64,000 nucleotides of DNA from Pseudonocardia endophytica. Lineage in GTDB: Bacteria; Actinomycetota; Actinomycetes; Mycobacteriales; Pseudonocardiaceae. A model generated the notes under the pieces. It had not been told where the DNA came from. It did not search any database and saw only the letters and a list, made by a program, of their open reading frames with translations. Made by a program: the position numbers and the translations under genes. Positions within the stretch are counted from its first letter, which is position 1; every line of letters starts with the position of its first letter. The stretch covers positions 3,534,001-3,598,000 of the forward strand of contig NZ_SMFZ01000001.1 in assembly GCF_004339565.1 (NCBI RefSeq), read 5' to 3'. Shown in pieces: positions 1 through 7,978 of this stretch.

Positions 1-837
1 CGGCCACACCTGTTCGAGCAGGCCGGCAGCGTGAAGCTGGCCGACCAGCCGGCGTTCCCGAACGACGCCGCCTGGCAGAAGCTCGTCTCCGACCGGTGCA
101 CGCCGGCCGTCACGAACTACCTGAAGGGCAAGTTCGACCCGGACGGCAAGTTCCGGGTCGGCGCGCTCAAGCCGTCCCAGCAGCGGTGGGACGGCGGCGA
201 CAAGGCCATGCGCTGCGGCCTGCAGACGGCGTCGCGGTCCGGTGAGATGCTGCCGATCACCGGCACGGTCGCGTCCCAGGACCAGTCCGCGATCGTCGCC
301 CCCGGCACGTGCCTCGGCATCAACGGCCGCACCGTCGGGGACCCGACCGACTGCGCGCAGCCGCACGCCGTGGAGGCGGTCGGCGTGATCGACCTCGGCC
401 AGCAGTTCAAGGACCCGACGAAGCCGCCGTCGGTCGACGACCAGGACGGGTTCCTGCAGCCCGCCTGCCAGAAGGCGGCCAACGACTTCGCCGGCAACCC
501 GCAGGTGATCGGCCAGAAGAAGCTGACCGTCTACTGGGACAACCTGTCGGAGGCGTCCTGGAACGCCGGCAGCCGCAAGGTCAACTGCAACCTGGCGACG
601 CTGCTGCCGGACGGCAGCGGGTTCGCGGCGATCACCGGTTCGATCAAGGGCAACCTGACCGTCGCGGACCAGCCCGCGGCTCCCGCGGCCCCCGGCACCC
701 CGGCGGCGCCGTCCGGCCCGCCGACCGGCGCGCCCGGACAGGGCGCGGCACCCGGCAGCCCGACGTCCAACCCCGCCTCGTCCTCGGCCGCACCGCTGCC
801 GAACATCCCGCCCGGCCTGCCGGGCCTGGCCCCGTGA
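1..837 (+). CDS. Septum formation family protein, 5'-truncated
   Basis: The frame is open from base 1, so only the last 278 codons are present and the true start lies upstream; the internal GTG at base 31 is not convincing as a start. The visible part has the Cys-containing modules of the actinobacterial septum formation family, including DCAQPHAVEAVG and PACQKAANDF, the type of extracytoplasmic domain found behind one N-terminal membrane anchor in that family. From about residue 223 the chain becomes a low-complexity Pro/Ala/Gly/Ser tail. The next gene starts inside its stop codon (GTGA), so the two are translationally coupled. A role in cell division is family knowledge only; nothing here shows it directly. 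Confidence 0.75.
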   Translation, partial: RPHLFEQAGSVKLADQPAFPNDAAWQKLVSDRCTPAVTNYLKGKFDPDGKFRVGALKPSQQRWDGGDKAMRCGLQTASRSGEMLPITGTVASQDQSAIVAPGTCLGINGRTVGDPTDCAQPHAVEAVGVIDLGQQFKDPTKPPSVDDQDGFLQPACQKAANDFAGNPQVIGQKKLTVYWDNLSEASWNAGSRKVNCNLATLLPDGSGFAAITGSIKGNLTVADQPAAPAAPGTPAAPSGPPTGAPGQGAAPGSPTSNPASSSAAPLPNIPPGLPGLAP

Positions 838-1196
838 TCGACGGCGTGGCGGTCGAGATGTCCGCGCGCCGGTTCGACGAGCTCGTCTCGGACGCGCTGG
901 ACACGATCCCGGCCGAGCTGACGGCGCGGATGGACAACGTCGTCGTGCTCGTCGAGAAACGCCACCCCGAGGAGCCGGAGCTGCTCGGGCTCTACGAGGG
1001 GGTCGCGCTGACCGAGCGCACGCACGAGTACGGCGGGCATCTGCCGGACCGGATCACGGTCTACCGGGACGCCGTGCTGGAGTTCTGCTCCGACTCCGAC
1101 GAGGTCGTCGACGAGGTGGCGATCACCGTGGTGCACGAGATCGCGCACCACTTCGGGATCGATGAGGAGCGCCTGCACGAGCTCGGCTGGGGCTGA
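834..1196 (+). CDS. Metallopeptidase family protein (small zincin)
   Basis: A 120-residue protein with the zinc-binding HEIAHHFGI (HExxH) motif near its C-terminus, followed by a conserved acidic stretch (GIDEERL) typical of the minigluzincin-like metallopeptidase family that is widespread in actinobacteria. The body (LLGLYEGVALTERT, DRITVYRD) fits the compact single-domain form of this family, about 110-140 residues. The GTG at 834 overlaps the stop of the septum-formation gene, which fixes the start by coupling. No signal peptide or membrane segment is seen, so it is probably cytoplasmic. Substrate unknown. Confidence 0.85.
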   Translation: MIDGVAVEMSARRFDELVSDALDTIPAELTARMDNVVVLVEKRHPEEPELLGLYEGVALTERTHEYGGHLPDRITVYRDAVLEFCSDSDEVVDEVAITVVHEIAHHFGIDEERLHELGWG

Positions 1197-1205
1197 CCGA
1201 TCCGG

Positions 1206-1907
1206 CTAAGCCGGCATCGGGTCGTGGCTCTCCAGCGTCCAGCCGTCCGGGTCGGCGCGAAGCACGATCCGACCGGTGTTCGGGATCAGGTTGTCCCGCG
1301 CCCACGTCTCGCCGTCGCGTCCGGCGAGCAGCGCCGACATCGTGAGCCGGATCGCCGCCCCGTGACTGACGATCACGACGGCGCCGTCGGTCACCCCGTC
1401 CAGCGCGCGGTCCACGTCCGGCAGGAAGCGGGCGCGCAGGTCGTCGGCGGAGTCACCGCCCGGCTGCGGACGGGCGGTGTCCCCGTCCCACCAGGACGTG
1501 AACACGTCGTCGAAGATCTTCTTGGCCTCGTCGTCCGAGCGGCCGTTCAGGTCGCCGACCGAGATCTCGTGCACTCCGTCCAGGATGGACACCGCGATGC
1601 CGAGCCGGGCCGCGATCGGTGCGGCCGTCTCACGGGCGCGGGCGGCGACCGACGCGTAGACGGCGCGCACCGGCCAGTCCGCGAGCAGGCCGGCGACCTC
1701 GTCCGCCTGCGCGGCGCCGACCTCGTCCAGGGACGGCCCCGGCAGCACGGTGTCGAGCGTGTGCGCCAGGTTCGACGGCGTCCGGCCGTGCCGGACGAGC
1801 ACGAGCCGCACCCGCCCGTCGTCCGGCGGGACACCCGGTTCCCGACGACCGGTGGTCGCCGCCGTGAACGCAGCGCTGCCCGGATCGGCCCTGTCGGCAC
1901 TGTCCAT
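1206..1907 (-). CDS. Histidine phosphatase family protein (phosphoglycerate-mutase-like)
   Basis: The 233-residue product carries the LVRHGRT signature of the RHG branch near residue 42 and the second catalytic histidine in VSHGAAI. Length and layout match broad-specificity acid phosphatases of the phosphoglycerate mutase superfamily, which work through a phosphohistidine. Start taken at ATG 1907; a GTG a few codons upstream is possible. It follows pheA by 16 bases on the same strand, so it is probably the last gene of a three-gene operon (2885-3793, pheA, this). The substrate cannot be told from sequence; it converges on the zincin gene. Confidence 0.85.
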   Translation of the reverse strand: MDSADRADPGSAAFTAATTGRREPGVPPDDGRVRLVLVRHGRTPSNLAHTLDTVLPGPSLDEVGAAQADEVAGLLADWPVRAVYASVAARARETAAPIAARLGIAVSILDGVHEISVGDLNGRSDDEAKKIFDDVFTSWWDGDTARPQPGGDSADDLRARFLPDVDRALDGVTDGAVVIVSHGAAIRLTMSALLAGRDGETWARDNLIPNTGRIVLRADPDGWTLESHDPMPA

Positions 1908-1923
1908 GGTCACGACCGCGACC

Positions 1924-2880
1924 TTACGTGGAGCTCCCGTCGCGGATCCGCGCCAGCCACTCGTCGGCGGCGGTGAACTCGTCGGTCGTCGCCGACGAGA
2001 GCGGCACGACCGGGCTCCCGACCCCGCCGGACGCGTCGGCGGGCTCCGCCGTACCGGCCGCGCGGGGGAACGAGCCGAGGAAGCGGACGCGGTCGCAGCG
2101 CCGGTGCAGCGCGGCGAGCGCCTCACCCATCGCCGGCTCGGCGACGTGCCCGGAGCAGTCCAGGTGGAACCAGTACTCGGCGTGCCGGGTCTTCTGCGGG
2201 CGGGACTCGATCCGGGTCAGGTCGATCCCGCGTACGGCGAGCTCGGTCAGCAGCCCCAGGAGCGTGCCCGGCCGGTTCCGGGTGGTGGCGGCCAGCGTGG
2301 TGCGGTCCCGGCCGGTCGGCGCCGGCGGCGGGCCCGGCCGGGAGAGCAGCACGAACCGGGTGACCGCACCCGGGTTGTCGGCGATGTCGTCGGCGAGCAC
2401 CTCGAGGCCGTGCTGCTCGGCGGCCAGCGGCGAGGACACGGCCGCATCCACCTCCCCGCGGGCGACCTGCGCCGCGGCCTCCGCCGTCGACGTGCTCACC
2501 CGCACCTCGGCGTCCGGCAGGTGGGCGGCGACCCACCCGCGGGTCTGCGCCAGCCCGTGCGAGTGGGACGCGACCGTCGTGACCGCGTCGATCGTGGTGC
2601 CGGGCCTGCCGAGCAGCGTGAACCGGACGGCGACAAGGGCCTCGCGGACGATCACCAGCGGCGGGTCCTCGACGAGCCCGTCCAGGACCGGGGGCACGGC
2701 CCCCTCGACGCTGTTCTCCAGCGGCACGCAACCGGCGTCCACCGAGCCGTCGCGGACGGCGGCCAGCACGGCCGGCGATCCGGGCAGCGGCACGAGCTCG
2801 GCGCCCTCGGACTCCCGGAGCGACCGGACGGCCTGCTCGGTGAACGTGGCGTGCGGGCCGAGGAAGCCGATGCGCGTCAC
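1924..2880 (-). CDS. pheA: Prephenate dehydratase
   Basis: Converts prephenate to phenylpyruvate in phenylalanine synthesis. The 318-residue product starts with the characteristic IGFLGPHATFTEQA, has ENSVEGAV, the TRF motif (VTRFVLL) of the catalytic domain, and ends in an ACT regulatory domain (about residues 195-280) with the ESRPQKTRHAEYWF element that binds phenylalanine for feedback inhibition. This is the monofunctional bacterial form without chorismate mutase. Start is GTG 2880, four bases after the stop of the unknown gene upstream, giving a tight operon. The tail after the ACT domain (about 40 residues, Ala/Ser/Thr-rich) is not part of the family core. Confidence 0.95.
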   Translation of the reverse strand: MTRIGFLGPHATFTEQAVRSLRESEGAELVPLPGSPAVLAAVRDGSVDAGCVPLENSVEGAVPPVLDGLVEDPPLVIVREALVAVRFTLLGRPGTTIDAVTTVASHSHGLAQTRGWVAAHLPDAEVRVSTSTAEAAAQVARGEVDAAVSSPLAAEQHGLEVLADDIADNPGAVTRFVLLSRPGPPPAPTGRDRTTLAATTRNRPGTLLGLLTELAVRGIDLTRIESRPQKTRHAEYWFHLDCSGHVAEPAMGEALAALHRRCDRVRFLGSFPRAAGTAEPADASGGVGSPVVPLSSATTDEFTAADEWLARIRDGSST

Positions 2881-2884
2881 GGGG

Positions 2885-3793
2885 TCAGTCCAGCAGGCCG
2901 AGCGCGACGAGATCCGCGACCGGGACCGGCTCCGGATCCACCCCGCAGCGCGGCAGCACCGCCCGCACCCGCTCGACGGCGGGCGAGGGCAACTCGTCCA
3001 GCTCGCGGGCGAGCGACTCACGGTCGGTCGAGTGCAGCGCGTCCTTCGCCGGGGCGGGCGACGCGCTGACACCCGTCATCCGCGCCACCGCGACGATCAG
3101 GTTGACCAGCCCGTGGCGGCCGCGGTCGGAGTCGGTCTCCTCGCTGTCCCTGACGATCCGGTCCAGACCCTGGGCGCTCAGACCGCCCTTGCCGTGTTCC
3201 AGGCTGGTCTCCAGGAAGCTGTGCACCTCGTCGACGGTCGGGACGTCCGACGCGCGCGGACCGCCCATCCGGATCTTCGGCGTGCAGCCGTGCTCGGCGA
3301 CCTTCCGCACGGCCTCCAGCCAGGCCGCCGTGCCCTCCGGCTCACCGTCCAGCGGTCGGCGGGGTTCGACGACGGCCGTGACCTCGTCCGGCACGAACTC
3401 CGAGACGCGCTCCAGCCAGACGCCGTCGACGTCCGGGGGCGCGGCGCACTCGACCGTGCTCGGCGTGAGCAGGCTGGACCGGGAGAACACGGTGGACAGC
3501 GCCTTCGGGACCGCGCCCAGCCCGGTGTCCACGACGAGCGCCAGGTCCGCGGGCCGTGACGGCGCGGAGCGGGCCAGCTCGGTCACCACGGCAGGCAGCT
3601 GCGAGGCGGGGCAGACGAGTCGGCCGACCAGTCCGCCGTAGTGGCCGTCGCGGGCGGCCAGGTACCGCGACACCACGGCGTCGACACCCGGGGCGGTCGC
3701 CTTCGGCTGCAGCAGGCTGGTGTCGTCCACCAGCGCGGCGAGCAACGGGCGGATCGGCCACGGGTCGGCGGTGGAACCCGAGGGCACGGTCAT
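2885..3793 (-). CDS. Uncharacterised protein cotranscribed with pheA
   Basis: A 302-residue soluble protein I do not recognise. It has no signal peptide or membrane segment. Residues about 20-240 are rich in short hydrophobic strands alternating with acidic helices (GVWLERVSEFVPDEVTAVVE; CTPKIRMGGPRASDVPTVDE), suggestive of an alpha/beta barrel, possibly TIM-barrel-like; this is a guess from pattern only. ATG 3793 is chosen because the longer upstream extension lies in non-coding-looking sequence. The stop is four bases before pheA, so it very likely shares the pheA transcript. Function unknown. Confidence 0.75.
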   Translation of the reverse strand: MTVPSGSTADPWPIRPLLAALVDDTSLLQPKATAPGVDAVVSRYLAARDGHYGGLVGRLVCPASQLPAVVTELARSAPSRPADLALVVDTGLGAVPKALSTVFSRSSLLTPSTVECAAPPDVDGVWLERVSEFVPDEVTAVVEPRRPLDGEPEGTAAWLEAVRKVAEHGCTPKIRMGGPRASDVPTVDEVHSFLETSLEHGKGGLSAQGLDRIVRDSEETDSDRGRHGLVNLIVAVARMTGVSASPAPAKDALHSTDRESLARELDELPSPAVERVRAVLPRCGVDPEPVPVADLVALGLLD

Positions 3794-3890
3794 CACGGCT
3801 GAGCACGCTAACGGTCGGGTCACGGCCCGTTGACAAAGGGGGGCCTTGACAGCGTGTTCCACACCTCTGGACACCCGCCTCCACAGTTGA

Positions 3891-3909
3891 TTAAGTAAGG
3901 GTTACCTAA
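3891..3909. promoter_or_regulatory. Iron box (DtxR/IdeR-type operator)
   Basis: The 19-mer TTAAGTAAGGGTTACCTAA matches the DtxR/IdeR consensus TTAGGTTAGGCTAACCTAA at 15 of 19 positions, including both outer TTA/TAA arms. It ends 14 bases upstream of the GTG start of the DUF2470 gene, where a bound repressor would block transcription or initiation. It is an AT-rich island in very GC-rich DNA. Confidence 0.75.
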
Positions 3910-3923
3910 ATGGAGGTGAGGGA

Positions 3924-4718
3924 GTGGGAAGAACCCGCACGCCGCGGCCGCAGGCCCCGTCGATCACGGAGCGAGCCCGGAGCCTGGCCGCCCGCGGCGG
4001 CGTCGCCGCGCTCGTCGGTACCGGCGAGCCGGACCCGGTCACGCCGCTGATGCACCACGTGCACCCGGACGGCACGACCGACCTGCTCCTGCAGGACGAC
4101 GAGCCGCTACTGGCCCGCCTGCGCAGGTCACCGGGCGGCGATCTCGCCGTGATGTTGGAGGTGACCGACAACGCCCCGGTCCCGGTCGCCGACCCGGTGC
4201 GTGAGCTGCTGTGGATCGTCGGCTGGGTGCACCAGCCGAACGAGCACGTCTCCAGGCACATGGCGCTCCGGCTCGCCGACCTGCGGCCGCACCCGCGCCT
4301 GCTCGACGTCGGTCACGGGGCGACGATCGTCCGCCTGCGTCCGGGTTCGGTCGTGTACTCCGACGCGGAGGGCAGCGCGGCCGCGACGCCCGTGGAGCTC
4401 GCCACCGCCCGGCCGGACCCGTTCTGCCTGGTGGAGCACCAGTGGCTGCGCCACCTCGACGAGGCACACCCGGAGGTGTTCGCGGCGCTGACCCGGCACC
4501 TGCCCGCGTCGGTGCCGTTGGACGCCGGCGCGCGCATCCGCCCGCTCGGCGTGGACCGCTGGGGCCTGCGGGTGCGGGTGCAGACGCCGGCGGGTGGCCA
4601 CGACGTGCGGCTCGCGTTCTCCAGCGAGGCGACCACCGTCGAGGAGCTGCGGGCGCGGTTCGGGGAGCTGGTCGGCTGCCCGTTCCGCACCTCACCGGCC
4701 CCCACCGAACAGACCTGA
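3924..4718 (+). CDS. DUF2470 domain protein, probably iron-regulated
   Basis: The 264-residue product has two halves. The N-terminal half resembles a flavin-reductase-like split barrel (ARGGVAALVGTGEPDPVTPLMHHV, shortened here to its start AARGGVAALVGTG). The C-terminal half contains the DUF2470 element (EHQWLRHLDEAHPEVF and GVDRWGLRVR). This pairing occurs in HugZ-type haem-degrading proteins and relatives. GTG 3924 is preceded by GGAGGTGAGGGA (3912-3923), a strong ribosome site at proper spacing. The iron box just upstream predicts expression under iron starvation, which supports a role in iron or haem metabolism; the exact reaction is unproven. Confidence 0.8.
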   Translation: MGRTRTPRPQAPSITERARSLAARGGVAALVGTGEPDPVTPLMHHVHPDGTTDLLLQDDEPLLARLRRSPGGDLAVMLEVTDNAPVPVADPVRELLWIVGWVHQPNEHVSRHMALRLADLRPHPRLLDVGHGATIVRLRPGSVVYSDAEGSAAATPVELATARPDPFCLVEHQWLRHLDEAHPEVFAALTRHLPASVPLDAGARIRPLGVDRWGLRVRVQTPAGGHDVRLAFSSEATTVEELRARFGELVGCPFRTSPAPTEQT

Positions 4719-4758
4719 CGAACCATCCGGCGGGAACCCTGGCCGTCGCCGGCGACCT

Positions 4759-5085
4759 CTAACCGGCGGCGGTCAGGTGCTCGGCGTGGACCTTGCGTGT
4801 GACCTTGCGCTCGGCGACGAACGACGCGACCGGGATCGTCCCGGCGAGCAGGATCAGCACCGCGAACGCCGGCTTCCAGCGCGTCCGCTCGGCCAGGATC
4901 AGCGTGCAGACGATGTAGATCATGTACAGGAAGCCGTGGATCATCCCGATCAGGGCGACCGGTCGCGGGTCGCCGAAGAAGTACTTGGCCGGCATGGCGT
5001 AGAACGTCAGCAGCAGCAGGCCGATGCCGGTGACCCAGGCCGAGACCCGGTAGATCCGGAGCGCGGTCGCGATCGCCACGGTCAC
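4759..5085 (-). CDS. DUF3817 family small membrane protein
   Basis: 108 residues with three hydrophobic helices: VTGIGLLLLTFYAM, VALIGMIHGFLYMIYIVCTL and AFAVLILLAGTIPVASFVAE, followed by a basic cytoplasmic tail (RKVTRKVHAE). The GMIHGFLYMIY segment is typical of the DUF3817 family found across actinobacteria. The GTG at 5085 overlaps the TGA of the upstream membrane protein gene (GTGA), fixing the start and making the two a coupled pair. Function unknown. Confidence 0.85.
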   Translation of the reverse strand: MTVAIATALRIYRVSAWVTGIGLLLLTFYAMPAKYFFGDPRPVALIGMIHGFLYMIYIVCTLILAERTRWKPAFAVLILLAGTIPVASFVAERKVTRKVHAEHLTAAG

Positions 5086-5516
5086 TTCTCCTGGTCCCTG
5101 GCCGCGAGCTCGGCCAGTGCGTCGTTGTAGGCCCGGATCTGCGGGTCGGACAGCCGGGACGGCTCGACCCCCGCCGGACGGGGCGTGAAGGGCGACGGCC
5201 GGTCGTCGACGACGACGGGTGCGGGCTCCGGTTCCGAGGCCGGTTCCGGCTCGGGGCGCTGGACGGGGACCTCCGGCGTCGACGCCTCCGCAGCCCGCAG
5301 CTCCCGGACCTCCATGCGGAGGAAGTGCCACCACATGAACCCGAAGAACAGCGCGAAGAACGGCCACTGGACCCCGTAGCCGACGTTCAGCGCCGACCCC
5401 ATGGCCTCACCGGCCCGATGCCACTGCCACGCGGACAGGAACCCGCAGGACACCATGGCACCGAGCGTCAGCACGTGCCAGGTGATCCACTTCGGGGACA
5501 CCAGGAGCCGCAGCAC
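5082..5516 (-). CDS. Small membrane protein with Pro/Glu-rich tail
   Basis: About 144 residues with two membrane helices (WHVLTLGAMVSCGFLSAWQW and WPFFALFFGFMWWHFLRME), then a Pro/Glu-rich linker (RPEPEPASEPEPAP) and a C-terminal amphipathic segment ending ALAELAARDQEK. The first helix with CGFLSAWQWHRAGE resembles the start of SURF1-like cytochrome oxidase assembly proteins, but the rest does not, so no function is assigned. The start is uncertain: GTG 5516 is the first plausible codon, and the divergent CPBP gene begins only 38 bases away. Coupled to the DUF3817 gene by a GTGA overlap. Confidence 0.7.
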   Translation of the reverse strand: MLRLLVSPKWITWHVLTLGAMVSCGFLSAWQWHRAGEAMGSALNVGYGVQWPFFALFFGFMWWHFLRMEVRELRAAEASTPEVPVQRPEPEPASEPEPAPVVVDDRPSPFTPRPAGVEPSRLSDPQIRAYNDALAELAARDQEK

Positions 5517-5553
5517 GCGGCCCAGGATACGCGGCCGGGTAGCGTCGCCCGCC

Positions 5554-6348
5554 GTGGCAGTTCGGGACTGGCTGGTACCCGCGCCGTCCGCGGTCGAGGT
5601 CGTCACCGACCCCCGCGAGCGTCGTCTGATCGGCCTGGAGATCGCGGTCGTGCTGACCGTGACGCTGGGGTTGTCGGCCCTGCGCAGCGGGTTGTCGCTG
5701 CTGGACGCGCTGCTCGCGCCGGCACCGCTGTCGTCGCAACAGGTCACACTGAACGCCCCGGCGTCGACGGACGCGCTGGTCGACCTCGCCTACCAGCTCG
5801 TCCGCGTGCTGCAGCTGGTCGGCTGGGGCGCGCTCGGCGCCTACCTGCTGCTGCGGGCCGGGCTGTCGCTGCGCCGGGTCGGCCTGGACCGCACCCGGCC
5901 GGGCCGGGACACGCTCGGATCGCTCGGCCTGGCCGCCCTGATCGGCATCCCCGGCCTCGGCCTCTACCTGGCCGCCCGCGCGCTCGGCATCGCCCCGGAC
6001 GTCGCGCCGAGCACGCTGACCGACGTCTGGTGGCGGACCCCCGTGCTGGTCGCGTCCGCGCTCGCGAACTCCTGGGCCGAGGAGGTGGTGATGATCGGGT
6101 ACCTGCTCACCCGGTTGCGCCAGCTCGGCTGGTCGGAGAACCGGTCGGTGCTCGCCGCGGCCGTGCTGCGCGGGGCGTACCACCTCTACCAGGGCGTCGG
6201 CGCGTTCGTCGGGAACGCGATCATGGGACTGATCTTCGGACGCGTGTGGCAGCGGCACGACCGGCTCTGGCCACTGATCGGCGCGCACGCGCTGATCGAC
6301 GTCGTGGCCTTCGTGGGCTACGCCCTGCTGCCGGGCATCCGCTTCTGA
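5554..6348 (+). CDS. CPBP family intramembrane glutamic endopeptidase (Abi-like)
   Basis: A 264-residue polytopic protein with about seven to eight hydrophobic segments. It has the paired glutamates of the CPBP/Rce1-type family in NSWAEEVVMIGYLLTRL, followed by RGAYHLYQG and the H..D element GAHALIDVV, giving the usual E-E, H and H residues of the membrane metal-independent protease. The arginine of the classical EExxxR is not at its usual place. GTG 5554 is chosen because the upstream extension overlaps the divergent gene and is not membrane-like. Substrate unknown; the family includes prenyl-protein proteases, bacteriocin immunity and regulated proteolysis. Confidence 0.85.
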   Translation: MAVRDWLVPAPSAVEVVTDPRERRLIGLEIAVVLTVTLGLSALRSGLSLLDALLAPAPLSSQQVTLNAPASTDALVDLAYQLVRVLQLVGWGALGAYLLLRAGLSLRRVGLDRTRPGRDTLGSLGLAALIGIPGLGLYLAARALGIAPDVAPSTLTDVWWRTPVLVASALANSWAEEVVMIGYLLTRLRQLGWSENRSVLAAAVLRGAYHLYQGVGAFVGNAIMGLIFGRVWQRHDRLWPLIGAHALIDVVAFVGYALLPGIRF

Positions 6349-6356
6349 CCCCGCCC

Positions 6357-6420
6357 TCGCACAGGTTCGTGTGCCCTCGCACGAGCCCGGGCACGTGCGA
6401 GGGCACCACTTCCTGTGCGA
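6357..6420. terminator. Nested bidirectional hairpin between convergent genes
   Basis: A perfect 12-bp stem (GTGCCCTCGCAC at 6371-6382 with its complement at 6395-6406) has a 12-base loop that itself contains GCCCGGGC. It is enclosed by a second 9-bp pair, TCGCACAGG (6357-6365) with CCTGTGCGA (6412-6420). It lies between the CPBP gene (plus) and the SDR gene (minus), so it probably terminates both. There is no U-tract, as is usual in this phylum. Confidence 0.7.
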
Positions 6421-6450
6421 CGACGGGTCATCCGCCCGCCGCGATCCGGA

Positions 6451-7368
6451 TCAGTGCTCGTCCAGGATCTGGTAGCGCATGCGCGCCATCATGTTCTCGG
6501 GGCCTGCCTGGATGCCCGACGAGCCGAACAGCTCGTCGATCCGGCCGGCCAGCACGCTCGGGTCCCAGCGCTTCCCGTCGCCCTTGACCTCGGCCACCGA
6601 CGTCCACGGCTGGAAGATCTCGACGCTGTCGCCCTGCACGCCGAACACCTTGCCGCTGATGTGCGACGACTCGTCCGAGCACAGGTAGCTGACCAGCGGC
6701 GCGACGTTCTCCGGCGCGAAGAAGTCGAACTCGCCACGGGCGAGCGCCGCGTCCCGCTGGTCGCGGAACTCCTGCGGCATGAGGTCCAGCGTCATCCGGG
6801 TGAGCGCCGTCGGGGCGATCGCGTTGGACGTGATCCCGGCCCGGGCGCCCTCCATCGCAACGATCGTGGAGAACGCGGCGATGCCGGCCTTGGCGGCGCC
6901 GTAGTTGGACTGGCCGAAGTTGCCGAGCAGGCCGGACGTCGACGCCGTGTGCACCAGGTGGCCCGGCGTGCCGGCCTCGCGCCAGTGGCGCAGCGCGGCC
7001 CTGGTGGGCAGGAAGTGCCCGCGAAGGTGCACCCGGATCACGGCGTCCCACTCGTCGTCGGAGAGCTTCGCGGTGGTCCGGTCGCGCAGGATCCCGGCGT
7101 TGTTCACGACGGCGTCGAGGCGCCCGAAGTGCTCCACCGCCGTCGTGACGAGGGAGTCGGCGACGTAGGCCTCGGCGACGTCCCCACCGACGGCGACGGC
7201 CCGCCCGCCGTTCCCGGTGATCTCGGCCACGACGGCGTCGCCCGCCGCCGGGTCGAACTCGGCGACCACGACCGCCGCGCCCTGTTCCGCGCACTCCAGC
7301 GCCTCACCACGGCCGATGCCACGGCCCGCGCCGGTGACGACGACGACCTTCCCGTCCAGAAGTCCCAT
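6451..7368 (-). CDS. SDR family NAD(P)-dependent oxidoreductase
   Basis: 305 residues of classical short-chain dehydrogenase: TGAGRGIGRG cofactor loop near the N-terminus, NNAGIL, catalytic Ser in HTASTSGLLG and the YGAAK (YxxxK) motif. A C-terminal extension of about 60 residues after the core (GDSVEIFQPWTSVAEVKGDG) resembles that of SDRs related to the dehydrogenase part of peroxisomal multifunctional enzyme type 2, suggesting 3-hydroxyacyl-CoA as a possible substrate; this is inference. Start ATG 7368 begins MGLLDGKVVVVTG, the normal family start. It is divergent from ferritin with 55 bases between. Confidence 0.9.
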   Translation of the reverse strand: MGLLDGKVVVVTGAGRGIGRGEALECAEQGAAVVVAEFDPAAGDAVVAEITGNGGRAVAVGGDVAEAYVADSLVTTAVEHFGRLDAVVNNAGILRDRTTAKLSDDEWDAVIRVHLRGHFLPTRAALRHWREAGTPGHLVHTASTSGLLGNFGQSNYGAAKAGIAAFSTIVAMEGARAGITSNAIAPTALTRMTLDLMPQEFRDQRDAALARGEFDFFAPENVAPLVSYLCSDESSHISGKVFGVQGDSVEIFQPWTSVAEVKGDGKRWDPSVLAGRIDELFGSSGIQAGPENMMARMRYQILDEH

Positions 7369-7411
7369 GTGAGGGATACTAAGGATCCCCTGTGTGGAGC
7401 CGGTCGCTGGA

Positions 7412-7417
7412 TACCAT
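7412..7417 (+). promoter_or_regulatory. Candidate -10 hexamer of ferritin gene
   Basis: TACCAT fits the TAnnnT -10 pattern and ends 6 bases before the GTG start at 7424. Together with the lack of a ribosome site this suggests transcription begins at or next to the start codon (leaderless mRNA). No good -35 is visible and no iron box is seen here. Confidence 0.35.
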
Positions 7418-7423
7418 CGGGCG

Positions 7424-7978
7424 GTGTCCGACGAGACGAAGTTCCACGCCATGCTGCGGGACCAGATCCGCAACGAGTTCACCGCCAGCCAGCAGTACAC
7501 GGCCGTCGCGGTCTACCTGGACGACGAGGATCTCCCCCAGCTCGCCGCGCACTTCTACGCGCAGGCCCTCGAGGAGCGCAACCACGCGATGAGCATGATC
7601 CAGTATCTGCTCGACTCCGATCACCGCGCGCACATCCCGGGCATCGACGAGGTGCGCAACGAGTTCACCGGCGTCGAGGACGTCGTGCAGCTCGCGCTGG
7701 CCCAGGAGAAGCAGGTGACCGAGCAGATCACCGCGCTCGCCCGCACCGCCCGCGACGAGGGCGACTACCTCGGCGAGCAGTTCCTGCAGTGGTTCCTCAA
7801 GGAGCAGGTCGAGGAGGTGGCCTCGATGTCCACATTGCTCACGGTCGTGCGCCGGGCGGGCGACAACCTGTTCCACATCGAGGACTTCGTCGCCCGCGAG
7901 CTGGCCAAGGGCGAGCCCGCGGACAACACCGCACCGCCGGTCGCCGGCGGTCGGACCGGGACGACTACCGCAGCGTGA
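7424..7978 (+). CDS. bfrB: Ferritin
   Basis: Iron-storage ferritin that oxidises Fe(II) and stores Fe(III) in a 24-subunit shell. The 184-residue four-helix bundle has the ferroxidase ligands in NEFTASQQY and LEERNHAM, and later glutamates in EQFLQWFLKEQVEEV. Length and pattern match the mycobacterial ferritin BfrB (non-haem; no haem-binding Met pattern of bacterioferritin). GTG 7424 gives VSDETKFHAML, the usual family start; the longer upstream reading has no support. Its C-terminal end overlaps the 3' end of the convergent DUF5926 gene by 14 bases. Confidence 0.93.
   Translation: MSDETKFHAMLRDQIRNEFTASQQYTAVAVYLDDEDLPQLAAHFYAQALEERNHAMSMIQYLLDSDHRAHIPGIDEVRNEFTGVEDVVQLALAQEKQVTEQITALARTARDEGDYLGEQFLQWFLKEQVEEVASMSTLLTVVRRAGDNLFHIEDFVARELAKGEPADNTAPPVAGGRTGTTTAA

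Noticed and set aside
1206..2126. Longer reading of the histidine phosphatase (306 residues)
   Set aside because: The extra N-terminus overlaps pheA and is Arg/Pro-rich without family similarity; ATG 1907 suits the family.
7373..7389. GGGAT-ATCCC dyad as an iron box upstream of ferritin
   Set aside because: The arms do not fit the DtxR/IdeR consensus and are only five bases.
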